Of a stretch of 64,000 nucleotides of DNA, positions 22,748-35,640 are shown in pieces. Origin of the DNA: Botrytis cinerea B05.10 (Eukaryota > Ascomycota > Leotiomycetes > Helotiales > Sclerotiniaceae); contig NC_037316.1 in assembly GCF_000143535.2 (NCBI RefSeq), forward strand, positions 2,542,001 through 2,606,000, read 5' to 3'. The position numbers and the translations under genes are program-made. The notes under the pieces are model-generated. The model was given only the letters and a program-made list of their open reading frames with translations. It was not told the origin of the DNA and searched no databases. Within the stretch, counting starts at the first letter, position 1; each line of letters begins with the position of its first letter.

Positions 22748-24309
22748 ATGATAAGTTCACACATTGTCTCAGGGCTTTTGGGCTTGGGATGTTTGGTTGG
22801 TGGCTCTGGTGCTACGGGATATGGACCTAGCTATGCTACCAATAATGCAACCAAATATGTTATTATGGACAATGACTGGAGTTCAACCGGCTTCATCCCA
22901 TATCTCATAGCTCTCGATGCCGGATGGGAAGTCTTAGGTTTAACATCCTGTGCGCATCTCCTCTCTCATGATTGAAGATTCATTTTCAGCTGACAATCCC
23001 CCCCCATCTCAGGTACCGCAGATACATGGCAACACCAAGTCGCACTACATGCACTAGCTACCCTCTCTCTCGGTAACCTGACGAGCTGTATCCCCGTAGT
23101 TCCGGGCTCTACATTCCCGCTCATCAATACCGCCACGAGATTCCAAGCATGGGAGGCGGTTCATGGTAAACTTCCTTGGGAGGGTGTATTTGCTCCGTAT
23201 AATGCTACAGCGGAAGCAGCGGGAAGTGATCCCACCTCAGGAGATAACCCTTTCAGAGTTGTAGAGGGGGCTTTTGTAGAGGGAATGCCAAGTAATTATT
23301 CCATTAACGGATTGAAGAAAAGTCAGAGTGCTAGTGCATTTATGATTGAAATGGTGCATAGATATCCGGGCCAAGTTTCGATTTGTAAGTTTAAAATTTT
23401 TGCTCATCTCCTTGTAATTCAATTCTTATCCCAAAACTAACAACCCGCCCAGTCGCCGGCGGCTCTATGACCAACGTCGCTCTCGCGGTCCGCTCCGATG
23501 ACAACTTTGCCTCCCTCGCCAAAGAACTCGTCATAATGGGCGGCTACATCGACGACAATCTCCTCCAAGTAACCGGTAGCGTGTTGCAAGCCGATCTCAG
23601 CTCAGACATCAACCTGATGGTTGATCCCGAAGCCGCCAAAATTGCTTTCACAGCCAACTTTCCCAAGATCACTTTCGCAGGCAATGTAGCGAATCAGGTG
23701 ATGAGCACGCAGGACTTCTTGGACGAGGTAAAGGAGGTTAGCAACCCATACTCGGAATTAGTGTGGGGACATTACGGGACGGAATTTCCGTTCTGGGATG
23801 AAACCGCAGCGGCGATTATGGTTGATGGATCGATTGTGGAGAATTCTACGAGCTGTGAGTGATTTTTGATCTTTTCTGTTTTCGAGATACACGACGTTCC
23901 TCTGCCTTTCATTCGGTCATAAAACCAAACCGAAGAAAGTTCTTCCAATTCCTTTGCACCTACCTGGAAACCACTACCACATCTATATCTACCCTACCAT
24001 AATCGTAATTCATTTCCCCTACAATTCCCATAAATAAAAGAAGAAAGTTTCTTCCCCACCTCCCATCCCCACCTCCCCCAAAACCCCAAACCCCCCACTA
24101 ATTCCCCTCTCCTCCCTCTAGTCTACATCGACGTCGACACATCCTACGGCTCGCCCAACTACGGCAACATCCACGCCTATCAAGAAGCGCTGATGCCGCC
24201 CGGCCTGCGCAAGGTCGACTACGTCAATCGCATCAATGGTGATACATTGAAGAGCATGATTAAGAGAGCCGTGCAGTTTCCGAGGAATTGTTCTTCTATG
24301 GGGAGATAG
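22748..24309 (+). CDS. Secreted inosine-uridine nucleoside hydrolase family protein, four exons
   Basis: Exons 22748-22949, 23013-23384, 23453-23854 and 24122-24309 are all joined in phase 1, giving 387 residues. The first 20 or so residues form a signal peptide (ISSHIVSGLLGLGCLVGG), so the enzyme is probably secreted or vacuolar. The fold is recognised by KYVIMDNDWSSTG at the N-terminus, the DTWQHQVALHAL helix, SIFAGGSMTNVALAVR, and the late FPFWDETAAAIM segment that carries an acidic Ca-site residue in the family. These enzymes hydrolyse the N-glycosidic bond of nucleosides to free base and ribose. The N-terminal metal motif of bacterial and protozoal enzymes (DTDxGxDD) is degenerate here (DNDWSSTG). 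Substrate preference is therefore uncertain, as for other fungal extracellular members. The last intron (267 nt) is unusually C-rich. Confidence 0.86.
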
Positions 24310-24780
24310 AGGGGATGGGTGAATGGATAGTTAGATAGATGTTTAAAACAATTGTTCATCGAATCCATGAATCCTCTCATAATTATCTATAGTGATTAGT
24401 TGCGAGGCTCGATATCTCAAGGAAGGGCATGCTACTGAGGGAGAATATTATCAAACTAAGGTCAGACACAAGCCAAGCATCGATCAAATCCATAGAAAAT
24501 ACTACATCACAATTGAAAAAAAATGAATACTTATGAATAATTATATCTTATCATACTTCTAACTACGCGACGTAATGCATTGCTCTAAAGACTATAAGCC
24601 GACCATTCATTTATCAAAATACCAGAAACATGGCTTAAACGAAAGAAATTGTAATAGAGTACAGAGTAAAAAAGTTGCATCATCCTCTAATCCTCTTTCC
24701 ATCCCGGATCCCCCATCTCATATGGTCATATAATCATGCCGAACCCCTCGTTTCAAACCATGGCATTTATAAACCCAACC
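24310..24780. other. Convergent intergenic region
   Basis: 471 bp between the stop of the nucleoside hydrolase and the stop of acc1, which face each other. It is AT-rich and presumably contains both 3' untranslated regions. Confidence 0.6.
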
Positions 24781-27700
24781 TTAAGGTCTTCCCAAGAACT
24801 TCAATGCCTCTTCTCTTTCCTCAACTGGCAACATAGACAAAACCTGTCTGATACCAGCCATAGCACCACCACTTAACCCTCCCTTAGCACTAGGTCCGCT
24901 GGCTCTGAGCAAAGCCGAAACCTCAGCAGCTACACCCTCGATCTTCATTTGTTCAACCTTCTCGTGAACAACCTTTCTGTTCTCCTCATACCACATGGCT
25001 ACACTCTTATCATCAGTTTGGAATGCTGGAATTGCAGTCCAAGCGGCAAGTTTTCTCAAGTTCTCTGGTCTGGTACCAGTTGGTGATTTCGAGTTGGCGG
25101 ATAACATGCGCTTGAGGATGTACTCCTCGTTAACACGTCTTCGTACACGCCAGTAGAAGAATCTTCTAGCCTCTCTCCATTTCAATGACTCTCTGATAAC
25201 ACCCTTTGCCTTCATACGTCCAGCACGGTCGTGAAGATCAGCGAATTGAAGCGAGATTTGATTGTAGACAGGAAGTAATGCCTTCTCTCTTTGCTCAACC
25301 TTAACCTTGATTTCAGCCAACTTCTCCTGTCCAGCAGCATTGTCGAGTAATTGTTTCTTGAGCTCAGCGTACTCTGGGTCGAGACGGGCCATGGTCTCCA
25401 ATTGCTTGTCCTTACGGTACTTGATGTTGACAATACCTTCTGGTTCCAAAACACCACCGCGAGAATCTTCATCGGCGTACATCTCCATGAATTCTGGGTT
25501 GATTGTAGGATCAACGACGACCCAAGAACCACCTCTAAGCTCACCGAATGGTGGGATGTAGACAAAGATTGGTTGCTCGTATTTAACCAAAGCATCAACG
25601 ATGTAACTTCCATACTTGAGAACTTCGTTATACATATCACGTTGACCACCAGAGAAACCTCTCCAGTTAGCCAAGATCATCAATGGCAATTGCTCACCAT
25701 TGTTGAAGTCCTTGATAGCTTGAGCGGTCTTGAAAGCGGAGTTAGGATACCAGACACCACCAGCTTCGTTGGAAATTTGTTCGGTCGAATCTGGGTTTGC
25801 TGGATCGGCAGGTGTGATGTTCTCAACTGAGCGGGTCTCGACAGCGATGACACCCATTGGGATACCACCAAGACGAGCACGACCAACAACAACAGTCTTT
25901 GCCCATCCACCGAGAGTCTCAACGAAGGAGTCCTTGTCGAAAAGACCTGGCATGAATCCTTCATCGTCGTCCTTACCAGCGATGAGGTTTCTAACATCAT
26001 AAGGTTGCTTTTCTGGTGGAGTGTAAACAATATCACGATCCCAAGAGTCAGCAGCAGGTCCGATCGGTAGAGGGCTGTTTCTCTTGTCTGGAACGTAAGC
26101 CATCCATTCAACAATCTTGGAGACACCCTCAAAATCATCATTGGCAGTCATGTGAGAGACACCATTCTTGTACATGATTTGGGTACCACCAAGCTGCAAG
26201 TTGGAAGTATAAACTTCACGACCGAGAAGTTTGTTGATGGCAGGGGCACCAGTGAGGATGATTGGTTGTCCTTCAATTTGAATAGCACGTTGACCAAGAC
26301 GAACCAAGTATGCACCGATACCAACTGAACGACAAGTTACCAAAGTGATGGTAAAGATATCTTCGTAAGCTCTTGAAGTGGCACCGGCAATCAAACCAGA
26401 ACCCTTCAAACACTCAACACCAAGACCATCTTCAGCACCAACGATAGTAACGATCTTATGTCTTGTCTCACCATCCTCAACAACCTCCTCAGTGATGACA
26501 TCCTTGCTCTTACCATCTTCAAATCTCTTCTTGGCTTCAGTATCCAAGTAAAGATATTTGAAGCCGGCTTCTTGTCTCTCAGGGTTCTTCCAGGCCACCT
26601 TGAAGTAAGGCATAAGTTCTTCAGCCATACCAATACGAGCACCAGAGTTGGCAGACAAGTAGATACGTGGAATACCCATCTTTCTTGCGAGTTCCGTGCA
26701 CTTGTGGAAGAATTGATCTTCTTTTGGTCCGAAACTACCGATTCTGAAAGTGATATCGTTGGCGACAATGATAAATTTACGGCCACGAGGATATTCCGGT
26801 GTCTTGGCAGTGATGAGCCAACCAACCATACCGTGAGTGTTAGTACCAGGTTCACGCGAAACCTCGGCGAGACCATCATTGTCATCTAAAACGAGTTCAC
26901 TGTACTCGATACATTCACCAGTAGGAGGTTGTTTGTCGGCCAAAGAAGAGTGCTTGCGGACAGCCTTGACCCAACTGTTTTGAATGGCTTGTCTAAAAAG
27001 CTCTGGGAAATCGTATACGTATTGAGTACCCATGAGATGAGCCTTGTATCTCTTTGGTTGCAACCATTCCTTGGTGGGGTATGGAGTAGATACTGGTCTC
27101 AAGTGCATGGAACCAATCTTGGTGGTACCACCGATACTTTGGAAGACCCATTCACCACCCTTCTCAGATTTACGCTCAGCATACATCTCGACTTGGATGA
27201 CGTAACCAGAGGTATTGGTAATGACAACACGAACTGGATATGGCATGCCAGTGGATGGATCCGTGCAGATGATACGGATCTCAGCACCAGTGACACGGAG
27301 TCTCCAAAGACGTCTACCGAATCGCTCCAAGAAGCCGCCAAGAGCTTGTTCGATCTCGGGGGGTTGAAGAGGGAAGACAGGAGAGAAGTTGATGAAGATG
27401 TGGTTAAGATCAGAGTTGTTGTTTCCAATGATCTCAAGAGCATCCAAAATATCATTCATCAATCGATCGGACTCAGAGATCAAATACTCAGCTGTAGGAA
27501 TCTCATCACGAAGTCTTCCAGGACGCACGACAGCACGAGTAAAGTATCTCTTATCGCTTGTAGCTTCCTTTCCAACTGCCTCATAGATGTGGATGTTTCT
27601 GTTTTCAGTGAAAACTGGGGTAATCTTGAATTTGGAAAGTCTTCCTAACTCAAGTTGGAAAGCCAAAGCGGGCTCACTGTGACGAATACTCTCATCTTCC

Positions 27701-30700
27701 TCGTAGTTGGGGCCTCTGAAAGTGTAGTATCCAGGGTACGAACCATCTTTGTGGCCACAGATGAATGTAAGACGACGAATGCGACGGTTGAGAAGCTCCT
27801 CCTTGTAGTCGTTGACGATCAGCTTGATCTTAGCAACAGTCTCGTTGTCATCAAGACTCTCAGCATCTTGAATGGCGACATTGCAGACGGCAGTAAGCTC
27901 ATCCTCAGTATCGATGCGGGGAGGTGCGACCTTGCGCTTGCCACCAAGTTCCGGCAAAAGACCATTGCCCTTCTTCTTAGCTCCAGAGACAGGGAAGACC
28001 TCAAGGGCCCGTTGCAAGTACTCCTCGGCTTCGTCGAGATATTGAACTGGTACAATGACACCCTTTCTTGTTGGCTCATGGTCAGGCTTGTTGGTAAGGT
28101 AGGTCATGTCACTAATAGAGCTGACGCGTTTAAATGGGTTGCCGGATTCATGCGAAGGGGTGGCTGGTGTCGAAGGGGCAGAGGATTGAACTGGCATGCC
28201 AAATTCCGAAGCTCCAACCTTTCTTAAGACAAAGTCCCATGAGACAATGAAAGGAGGGTCAGAACTCTCGTTGTGGTACTCAATCTTCTTGAGGGAGTAT
28301 GCTCTGTAGGCACGACGAATATATACTTCGAGAGCTGCGAGAGAGACCCAAGGATCGCTATGTCCGAAGAAAATTGGCAAAACGTCAAAGACAGTGTACT
28401 TAGAATCAACAACCTCCTTGAGAACCTCAATATCAGGTTCTCTATGTTCCCATCCGGTCTCACCGTATCTTGATTCAACAACCGAAGATCGAAGGATGTG
28501 CTCCATTTGTGCAGCACGTTCCTCCAAGGATGGAAGAGCACATTGGATAAGAATCTCACGTGCCTTCAAGGAAACCTTGGCAGTTTGACGGGCCTCAAGT
28601 TCAGTGAGGTTTCGAAGAGAAGGTCGGAGATGCTTAGCAACATCGCCTGCATTGGGCTTGTTTGGCCGATACTCCTCGAGAATAGCGAGAATCAAGTTGT
28701 TCTTTGCACCGACTCTGCTGTGCGACAGAACAATTTGAATGACCTTGGAAATATCATCCTTGTTCTCATCTCTAAGCTTAAGAATAACCTCCTCATCACG
28801 CGAGGTACGACCAGAGAAGAGGCGCTCGACAGATGCATACTTCTCGAGAAGACCAGAGAAGACGGCAAACTCGTGAGCTTTTGGCCCATTTTGGTAGCGG
28901 TTGAGAATTTCAATCAGTGGAGCGATGGAAGCGGTAAGAAGATCAACATCACCAGGCGCAACATTCTCATCCAAGAATTTCTGAAGAGCCTTTGAAATGT
29001 TCTTGGCTGGAAATTCAGCATTGCGAGACTTGCCACGGTCAAGGATTTGAGTCAAGGTAGCATCCAACTTTTGTGGCATTCTTGCGTGGAGAGCTGAGAA
29101 CTGAGCATTGAATTCACCATATGGCAATTCTGGATCTCTGAGAACCTCAATCAACTCCTTCAGAGTGGAACCCATGATGACTTGATTGTCAAAACCATCA
29201 AGGATATTGTTGAGAATGTTGCGGAGGAGCACGAAACGTTGAGCAGCCTTGGTACCAACAATTTGTGGTGGTCCAAGATCTGGTAGCTGGCCCAAGAAAG
29301 GTTGAGCATGCTTAACTCTCGATGGATCATCAAGAGCAAGAATGGCAAGGATATCACCAGCCTCTAGAGTTGCTCCTGGTTGCTTGATGAGTTGTACGAT
29401 ACCATCTTCCCCGGCAATAAGAGGCATATACATCTTCATGACTTCGACTTCAGCGAATGGCTGACCGGCCTTGATGTGTTCTCCGTTCTCAACAGTGAAT
29501 TTGACAAGCTTTCCTGGGGATGGAGTTCTGAGTTGAGTGGGGTCATTCTCTTGTTCAAGTAAACAAGTCTTGCTGTCAACACTTAAACGAGTAGCACCGA
29601 CCTCCTCCTTCCAGTAAACGTTGTGAGATCGTCCACTGAGAAGAACAAGAAGACCACCGTCGCTCAATGCACGCACACCAACAGAACACTTGGATCCGTT
29701 AATGAAAAGGTGGTAGCTATCTAAGCTGGATCGAGTAGCAGTGAACTTGTATCTGTGACCATCATAAATGAAGTCAATTGGGAAAACAGTCTTGAGAATG
29801 TCCTTTGATGGAACTTGACCCTTCTCCAGAGAAGTTCTGTATTCAGAAATGCAAGCCTCGCTAGCAATGTGGGCTTTTGTGACGGCACCACAGACGACTG
29901 CAAGCATGGGATCCGGTCTCTCGGCAGTCAATTTATTGGAGATAAGTTCATCAAGCCATCCAGTGGTAATGGTGTTATCTTCAAAGGCAGGGGTCTCTAA
30001 AAGTTTAATCAAGTATTCAACGGTAGTTCTGAAATCACCACGAATACTCAATTCCTTCAAAGCGACAACCATATGTTTTCTCGACGCAGATCGATTCTCA
30101 CCGTAGGCGAAAATATGTCCGAATTGCGAATCAGAGAAACTGTGAATACCACCAGCGGTACCAACAGAGAAATAACCCCAAACGTTGGAACTACTCCTGA
30201 AGTTCAACTCGTGCATAGTACCACTCGAAGGCTTGAAGCCCTCTCCTGGATCTTCAGATGTAATACGACAAGCGGTGGTGTGTCCCTTTGGTGTTGGTCT
30301 TCTTTGAGTTTGGATGCTCTTCTCTTGGGAGAAATCGAAATCAATTTCGGTGGTAGTCGAAGGATCAACTCCGTAAAGTAATCTGATATCCTTAATTCTG
30401 TGCAAAGGAAGACCCATTGCAATTTGGAGTTGAGCCGCAGGTAAGTTAACACCACTGACCATCTCAGTTGTAGGATGTTCGACTTGCAATCTTGGGTTCA
30501 ATTCCAAGAAGTAGAATTTGTCATCGGAATGCGAATACAGATATTCAACCGTACCGGCGGAAACGTATCCTACAAGACGACCAAGACGGACAGCTGCCTT
30601 CTCCATGGCTTGGAAAGTGGCTTGTTTGGCAACAGTAACTGGAGCCTCCTCGATAATCTTTTGATGTCTTCTTTGTACGGAACAATCTCTACCAAAGAGG

Positions 30701-32088
30701 GAGATGTTATTTCCATACTCATCAGCCAACAATTGAACCTCCAAATGTCTCGCATTACCAGCCAACTTCATGATGAAAATTGGAGAACCAGGGATTTCAC
30801 TCGCGGCAGCTTTGTAAAGGGCTTCGAAACCTTCTTCTGATTCAGCCTTTCGAATACCCTTTCCACCACCACCTTCAGATGCTTTAATCATGACTGGGAA
30901 TCCGATCTCTTTTGCCTTTTGTAGACCTTCCTCCCATGATTGAACACATCCCTTCATGTACACCGAGTCTTCGACAGTAACAATACCCTCCTCATTAACC
31001 TCTACCTTATCAACACCAGTTCCTGACCAAGGTATACAAGGTACCTTGGCGTGTTGTGCAACAATAGTAGAAGAAATCTTGTCACCGAGCGATCTCATGG
31101 CCGAACCTGGAGGACCAATGAATACAATCTTTTTCGGACTCGCAGCTAAGGATTCCGGAAGTTTTGGATTCTCTGATGCATGTCCCCTGAAAGATTTATT
31201 AGTTTCTGTCTCCAAATCATCTTGTGTGAGATTATGTGAGGGGCAAAAACTTACCATCCAGCCCAGACAGCATGGACATTCATTCTCTCGGCCACATCAA
31301 CAATTAATTCGACGTTGGCATAATTGTTGTTATTCGTACCACCCGGAACCTCAACATATTGATCTGCCATACGGATATAATCTGCGTTGGCTTGGAGATC
31401 CTCCGGGGTGGCCATAACCGTGAACTGGATAGCCTTTTCATCTCCAAATGTTTCGTATGCCCATTTTCGTACCGATCGAATTTCTTTTACGGCAGCAATT
31501 CCGTTATTTGCAATCAAAACCTATTCTCAACTGTTAGTTATATTTCTAGACCAAGTGAGAATGTGCCAGTCCCAAAATTCCCGGTCCGCAACAAGGGAGC
31601 AGATTGTACATCGTCCATTGTTAATGGGGGCAAGCCCCCAAACCCCCATAGCTCGCTACGCTCGAAGTTTTCATTATATACATTTGAAGACGAGGTATCC
31701 AAAACAAAATATGTAGGGAAATAAGTCTTCTGGCATGCTCCACTACTCGGCCTGTTCATCTGCCACCCACCCAGCAAGCCATTACTCCTCTTGAACGACC
31801 AGTGTTCAAAAGCTCAAATCAAACAAATACATCCTCTCGTACAGTCTGCCTCCATGGCAATGGCCCCCGGAGGGCCAGCGGAGCGTCACCTCACCCAGAC
31901 TTAAAAAAAAACTCTTTACTCACATTTGTAATAACCGTATGTCCATCACTTGCTGCCACAAAGTCCTTAACCTTACCCGCAGGAGCATTTTCTAGCTTGT
32001 TTCCTCCAATGAAGTGATCTGCAAGATTATGTCTCGCGGCGTAAGAGGACACTATTGGTACTGTTCCGTTTGTATGTGGTTCCGCCAT
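24781..32088 (-). CDS. acc1: Acetyl-CoA carboxylase (multidomain, cytosolic)
   Basis: Exons 32088-31924, 31520-31255 and 31186-24781 give 2278 residues, a normal fungal length. The enzyme carboxylates acetyl-CoA to malonyl-CoA, the committed step of fatty acid synthesis. The biotin carboxylase domain fills the first 550 residues or so: [16 protein letters not shown] spanning exon 2, and the ATP-grasp glycine loop GGGGKGIRK. The biotin attachment motif VMKMY has its lysine at residue 728. The central domain follows, and [11 protein letters not shown] at about 1164-1174 matches the position of the Snf1/AMPK site of yeast Acc1. The carboxyltransferase halves make up the C-terminal third, with [14 protein letters not shown] and [14 protein letters not shown]. 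There is no mitochondrial targeting extension. Intron 2 is 68 nt. Intron 1 is unusually long (403 nt) and carries GC-rich hairpins. Confidence 0.97.
31624..31665. repeat. 42-bp GC-rich hairpin element, copy 1 (inside acc1 intron 1)
   Basis: It begins with a perfect hairpin, GGGGGC-AA-GCCCCC, then an A-rich linker with five Cs, and ends in CTCGCTACGCTCGA. It matches the element at 34463-34504 at all but three positions. The flanks of the two copies do not match. Confidence 0.9.
31861..31876. repeat. Second GC-rich palindrome in acc1 intron 1
   Basis: TGGCCC and GGGCCA form a 6-bp stem around a short loop, followed by GCGGAGCG. It stands out in an otherwise AT-rich intron and resembles the 42-bp element in style but not in sequence. 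Confidence 0.6.
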
Positions 32089-33250
32089 TGTGAATGTTGC
32101 TGGAGATTCGAGTGTCTTTGAAAAGTAATCAGGGCTCAATGAAGAGCAGGGAAGAGAACTTGTGCCAAAGAAGGAATTGAGGCTTGGAAATGGTGGAAGG
32201 AGAGGAGGCTGTATTCTTAAGCCAGGCGGGAAAATGGTTGAGCGTCAGATAATTATTGAGGAACGGACTCCGAAACCCCTCAAGAGATTTCTAGATATGA
32301 GGAATTGGAAGAACTCCGAAATGAATCTGGAGGTCTTTGTATATTGTGAGAAAACGGAAAGATTAAAGTTGCACTGTAAACAAAATACAAAAATGGTGGA
32401 AGCTTAAAGTTTTCGGGGGAGAGGTTGAGGGTTGAGGGTTGAGGGGAAAGGGAAGGGAAGGGGAGGGAAGGGGAGAAATGTTCATGAAGGTTTTATAATC
32501 TTACCTGGGGTATCTCAATCTAATGGATGCTTGACAGAAAAAAGATTGGAGACGGTCCCTTCTTTCGGCGAATGACGTCCGAATATTACAAAGTAGTCTG
32601 TGTGTGTGTGTGTATGCTCGGAGGGGAAAGGATACACAGCAAATTAATATCGAGGAAGAGTTGAGGTGAGGCGGGATAGTAATGAGCAAGTAAGGTAAGT
32701 CAGAAGGGAGGGAGGTGGGAGGATGGGTATATGTTATATGTATGATGTATGATGTGTGGAGAGAAGACGGGAGGAGAGGAGAGGAGCAGAGAGGAAGGTC
32801 CAGAGTGAAGAATGTATCAATGTATCTATTAAAAAGTGCAATACAAGCCAGCGGGATAGTGTGGTCTGGTATGTATGTGTGTATGTGTGTGCTGATTGCT
32901 AGTTGAGAGACTTCAAGTATCGTCGAATGAGGGGACGAGAATATAGTAGACAACACAACAATCAACAATCAACAAGTTTCAAAATTGATGATCTACAAAA
33001 TAGAAGAAAAAACTCCCCATGTTACGGCGATCAGGTTCCTTTTTCATCTGCCTCTATGTAATAAGTCTTACTTGCTTGTACATGGCATGAGATTCAAAGC
33101 TCGATCGCTTCTCTTGACCGAGTCTCATTATTTTGATTTTCCATGCGAGATGCGAGATGCGCGATGCGAGAGTGCGTATGTATCATCATCGATATGCCGT
33201 CCGCATTCGTTTCGTCAGTCTTTGGTGTTTAGTGTTTACGAAGGAGTGTT

Positions 33251-33327
33251 GACGAAGTAGTCTTGACGAAGTAGTCTTGACAGAGCAGTCTGCAGTCTTC
33301 AGTCTTCAGTCTTCAGTCTTCAGTCTT
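33251..33327. repeat. Compound tandem repeat: 14-bp unit then 7-bp CAGTCTT units
   Basis: Two perfect copies of GACGAAGTAGTCTT (33251-33264 and 33265-33278) and a degenerate third are followed by five copies of CAGTCTT (33293-33327). The shared AGTCTT core suggests the second array arose from the first. Confidence 0.88.
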
Positions 33328-34243
33328 CACCCTTCACTATCAAAAATTGCATCTCTCCAATTTCTCCAATTTCGCAAACCTCTCAACCATCCCTCACTTG
33401 GCCCCACTAACCCCAAGCGAGTAAAGCGCGTCTCCCAACGACCACGAATTTGGTGAGCTCTGGCGTTTTGGAGAGACCCACCCAGCCACTTCCATACTAG
33501 GCGGGCAGGGCAGATGCCGGGCAGGGTAAGGTGTAGACTGCAAAGTGCCCAGGTGGGTAGGAGGTCACTCGTCAACAAGCCTGTGAGAAGTAGTCCGAAT
33601 GATTATATATGTACACTCTTCCACGCCAACAGACAACAATACGATATCAAATCATCGCGAGACGTTAAACCCTTAGAAAGTATCTGGCAAATATAGACAA
33701 TCAACAGATCAACAGTAACCCGCAATTCAACCCCCAAAATCATATCCCATTGTTTTGATTTTATTTTTTGAAAATTCCCCCAACAATCACAATCATCTCA
33801 CTGACCAACTATTGCCATCATATTTCTACTCTTGCTCTCACTAATCTGCTTTTTCCCAGGCTAAGGGTCGTGGCCATGCTTCTGGAATGAATATTACCCG
33901 GGCGATCAATTCCAGCACTGCGACCGACGTACACACGACATTGGCAGCTACTTGCAAACCCAGAGAACAGGGGTGAAACTTCCAGAGGGCGAAGAATCCA
34001 GTGGACCCTTTGGCTTGCTGTACCAATCCCCGAGAGTACACCATGGAAGATGTCGAGAGGAAGAGTCATGAAAGTCAGAATCCTTCATTCCGTACATAAT
34101 GCAATGTAGTGTTGATGTCGTCCAGTCCGGCCCAGCCCAGCCCTCCCTCCTTCACCATATGTAAATAACAGATACCGACGTCTGTGACTCGTTCCTCGTA
34201 CAACCAGAATGCATATACCTAGGTAGCTATGCGGTTTCAAAAC

Positions 34244-34291
34244 TACATACATACATACATACATACATACATACATACATACATACATACA
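34244..34291. repeat. Tetranucleotide microsatellite (TACA)12
   Basis: Twelve perfect copies of TACA. On the minus strand it creates an artificial Met-Tyr-Val-Cys open frame. Confidence 0.95.
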
Positions 34292-34462
34292 CATCTACGA
34301 AGTACATATACCAAGAACACATACCAAGAGAACCTATCCAGCTCCCTAGCCCCGGACTTTCATACCCAAACACACGCAACAGACTAACTCTTCAGCTTTC
34401 CTCAAAATATGGAACCTCTCGATGATCCTTTTCCTATACGATCAATGACTCGGTATTGATGG

Positions 34463-34504
34463 ATGGGGGCAAGCCCCCAGACCCCCCTAGCTCGCTGCGC
34501 TCGA
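34463..34504. repeat. 42-bp GC-rich hairpin element, copy 2 (intergenic)
   Basis: Same order as copy 1: hairpin GGGGGC-AA-GCCCCC, a C5-containing linker, and CTCGCTGCGCTCGA at the end. It differs from copy 1 at three positions. It is surrounded by AT-rich sequence. Confidence 0.9.
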
Positions 34505-35199
34505 TAATTTCCTATATGAGATAGTCCACGGCCAACAAAACATTATATCATCATAACCCTTGCTTGTCTGTAAGTTCTCCCGATCCGAAGCTATCAAAGC
34601 TTCCAAGCAAACATGCCTACATATCTACCTACATACATACATCCGACAAACAATCAGACAGACAGCTTTATCTCGCACCACCAAGCTATACGAGCGAATA
34701 CCTACGAGTAAGCTAGGTAGGTAGGTAGCTCCAACCCAACATCCCAGTTGCCATTTCCTTTCCTTTTCCCCCAGAGTCCAGATATTATCAACCCAAAATC
34801 CAAAATAGTCCGCATCTGCCACCACGACAATAGATAGTCCCGGCACGTCAGCAAGGCGTCATTCAGCCGACCTATCACCCAAGATGCACGTTCGAACATC
34901 GAAGACCGAGACTCAAACACCCAGTCCAGCATCCTAGCTCAAGCAAGCCAGCCATCAAAGTAAAGTATATCTTCCCATCTCATAAAAACAAACACTATAT
35001 AGGTTTAATCCGATTTGATTTGATATGATTTGGTTACAATCAATACAATTCTAGAGCGTGTCTCACTCACCACAAGTCCGCTTTTCTACTCTACTCACTC
35101 GCGAGTCCGCTACTTATAGCTACATGAGGCTGAATGAACCCATCCGACATTTCCCCAATTCCCCACGGACATCCGACAGACAAGCTACTTTCCCTCCCC

Positions 35200-35227
35200 T
35201 TCCTTCCTTCCTTCCTTCCTTCCTTCC
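35200..35227. repeat. Tetranucleotide microsatellite (TTCC)7
   Basis: Seven copies inside a long pyrimidine-rich tract. Confidence 0.88.
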
Positions 35228-35600
35228 CTCCACTCTCCTCCCCTTTCTTTCTTTCTCCCACACGTCTCCTCGCTCGCTAGATACTATCAACCCATTCATT
35301 CATCCTTCAGCACTCCATACCTCTGTGGCCAAAAAAATATACATAAAAAATCTTCCCCTCCCAACCTCCAATCAACCAAATCACCACTCCAAATCACCTC
35401 ACCACTCTAAACACCATTATTCATATCCAAATCCATATTAAAGATAAAAATAAAAACAAAAATAAACACCATCCCCTATCCCCTCCTCCTCTTCTCTCCT
35501 CTCCTCTATCCTACTCTCCCATAAACCCCTCCTTCAGAGAATACAAAGGACAAAGAAAACCCAGCCAAGCCATCCATTTATTTAATTAATCAATCAATCA

Positions 35601-35640
35601 CTCACTCACTCACTCACTCACTCACTCACTCACTCACTCA
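35601..35640. repeat. Tetranucleotide microsatellite (CTCA)10
   Basis: Ten perfect copies, directly preceded by a short (CAAT) run. Confidence 0.93.

Larger units (their letters stand above)
31521..31923 (-). other. acc1: acc1 intron 1, long and carrying GC-rich hairpin sequences
   Basis: Phase-0 intron with donor GTGAGT and acceptor AATAG, joining VITN to VLIANNG. At 403 nt it is several times longer than most introns here. It holds one copy of a 42-bp hairpin element (31624-31665) and a second, different GC-rich palindrome (31861-31876). Both could be insertions that lengthened the intron. Confidence 0.88.

Noticed and set aside
24781..31257. Numerous frames of 60-240 codons on the plus strand and in other minus frames across acc1.
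   Set aside because: Shadows of the highly conserved acc1 coding frame. None shows its own features.
34085..34294. Minus-strand frame starting with repeated Met-Tyr-Val-Cys.
   Set aside because: Created by the (TACA)12 microsatellite.
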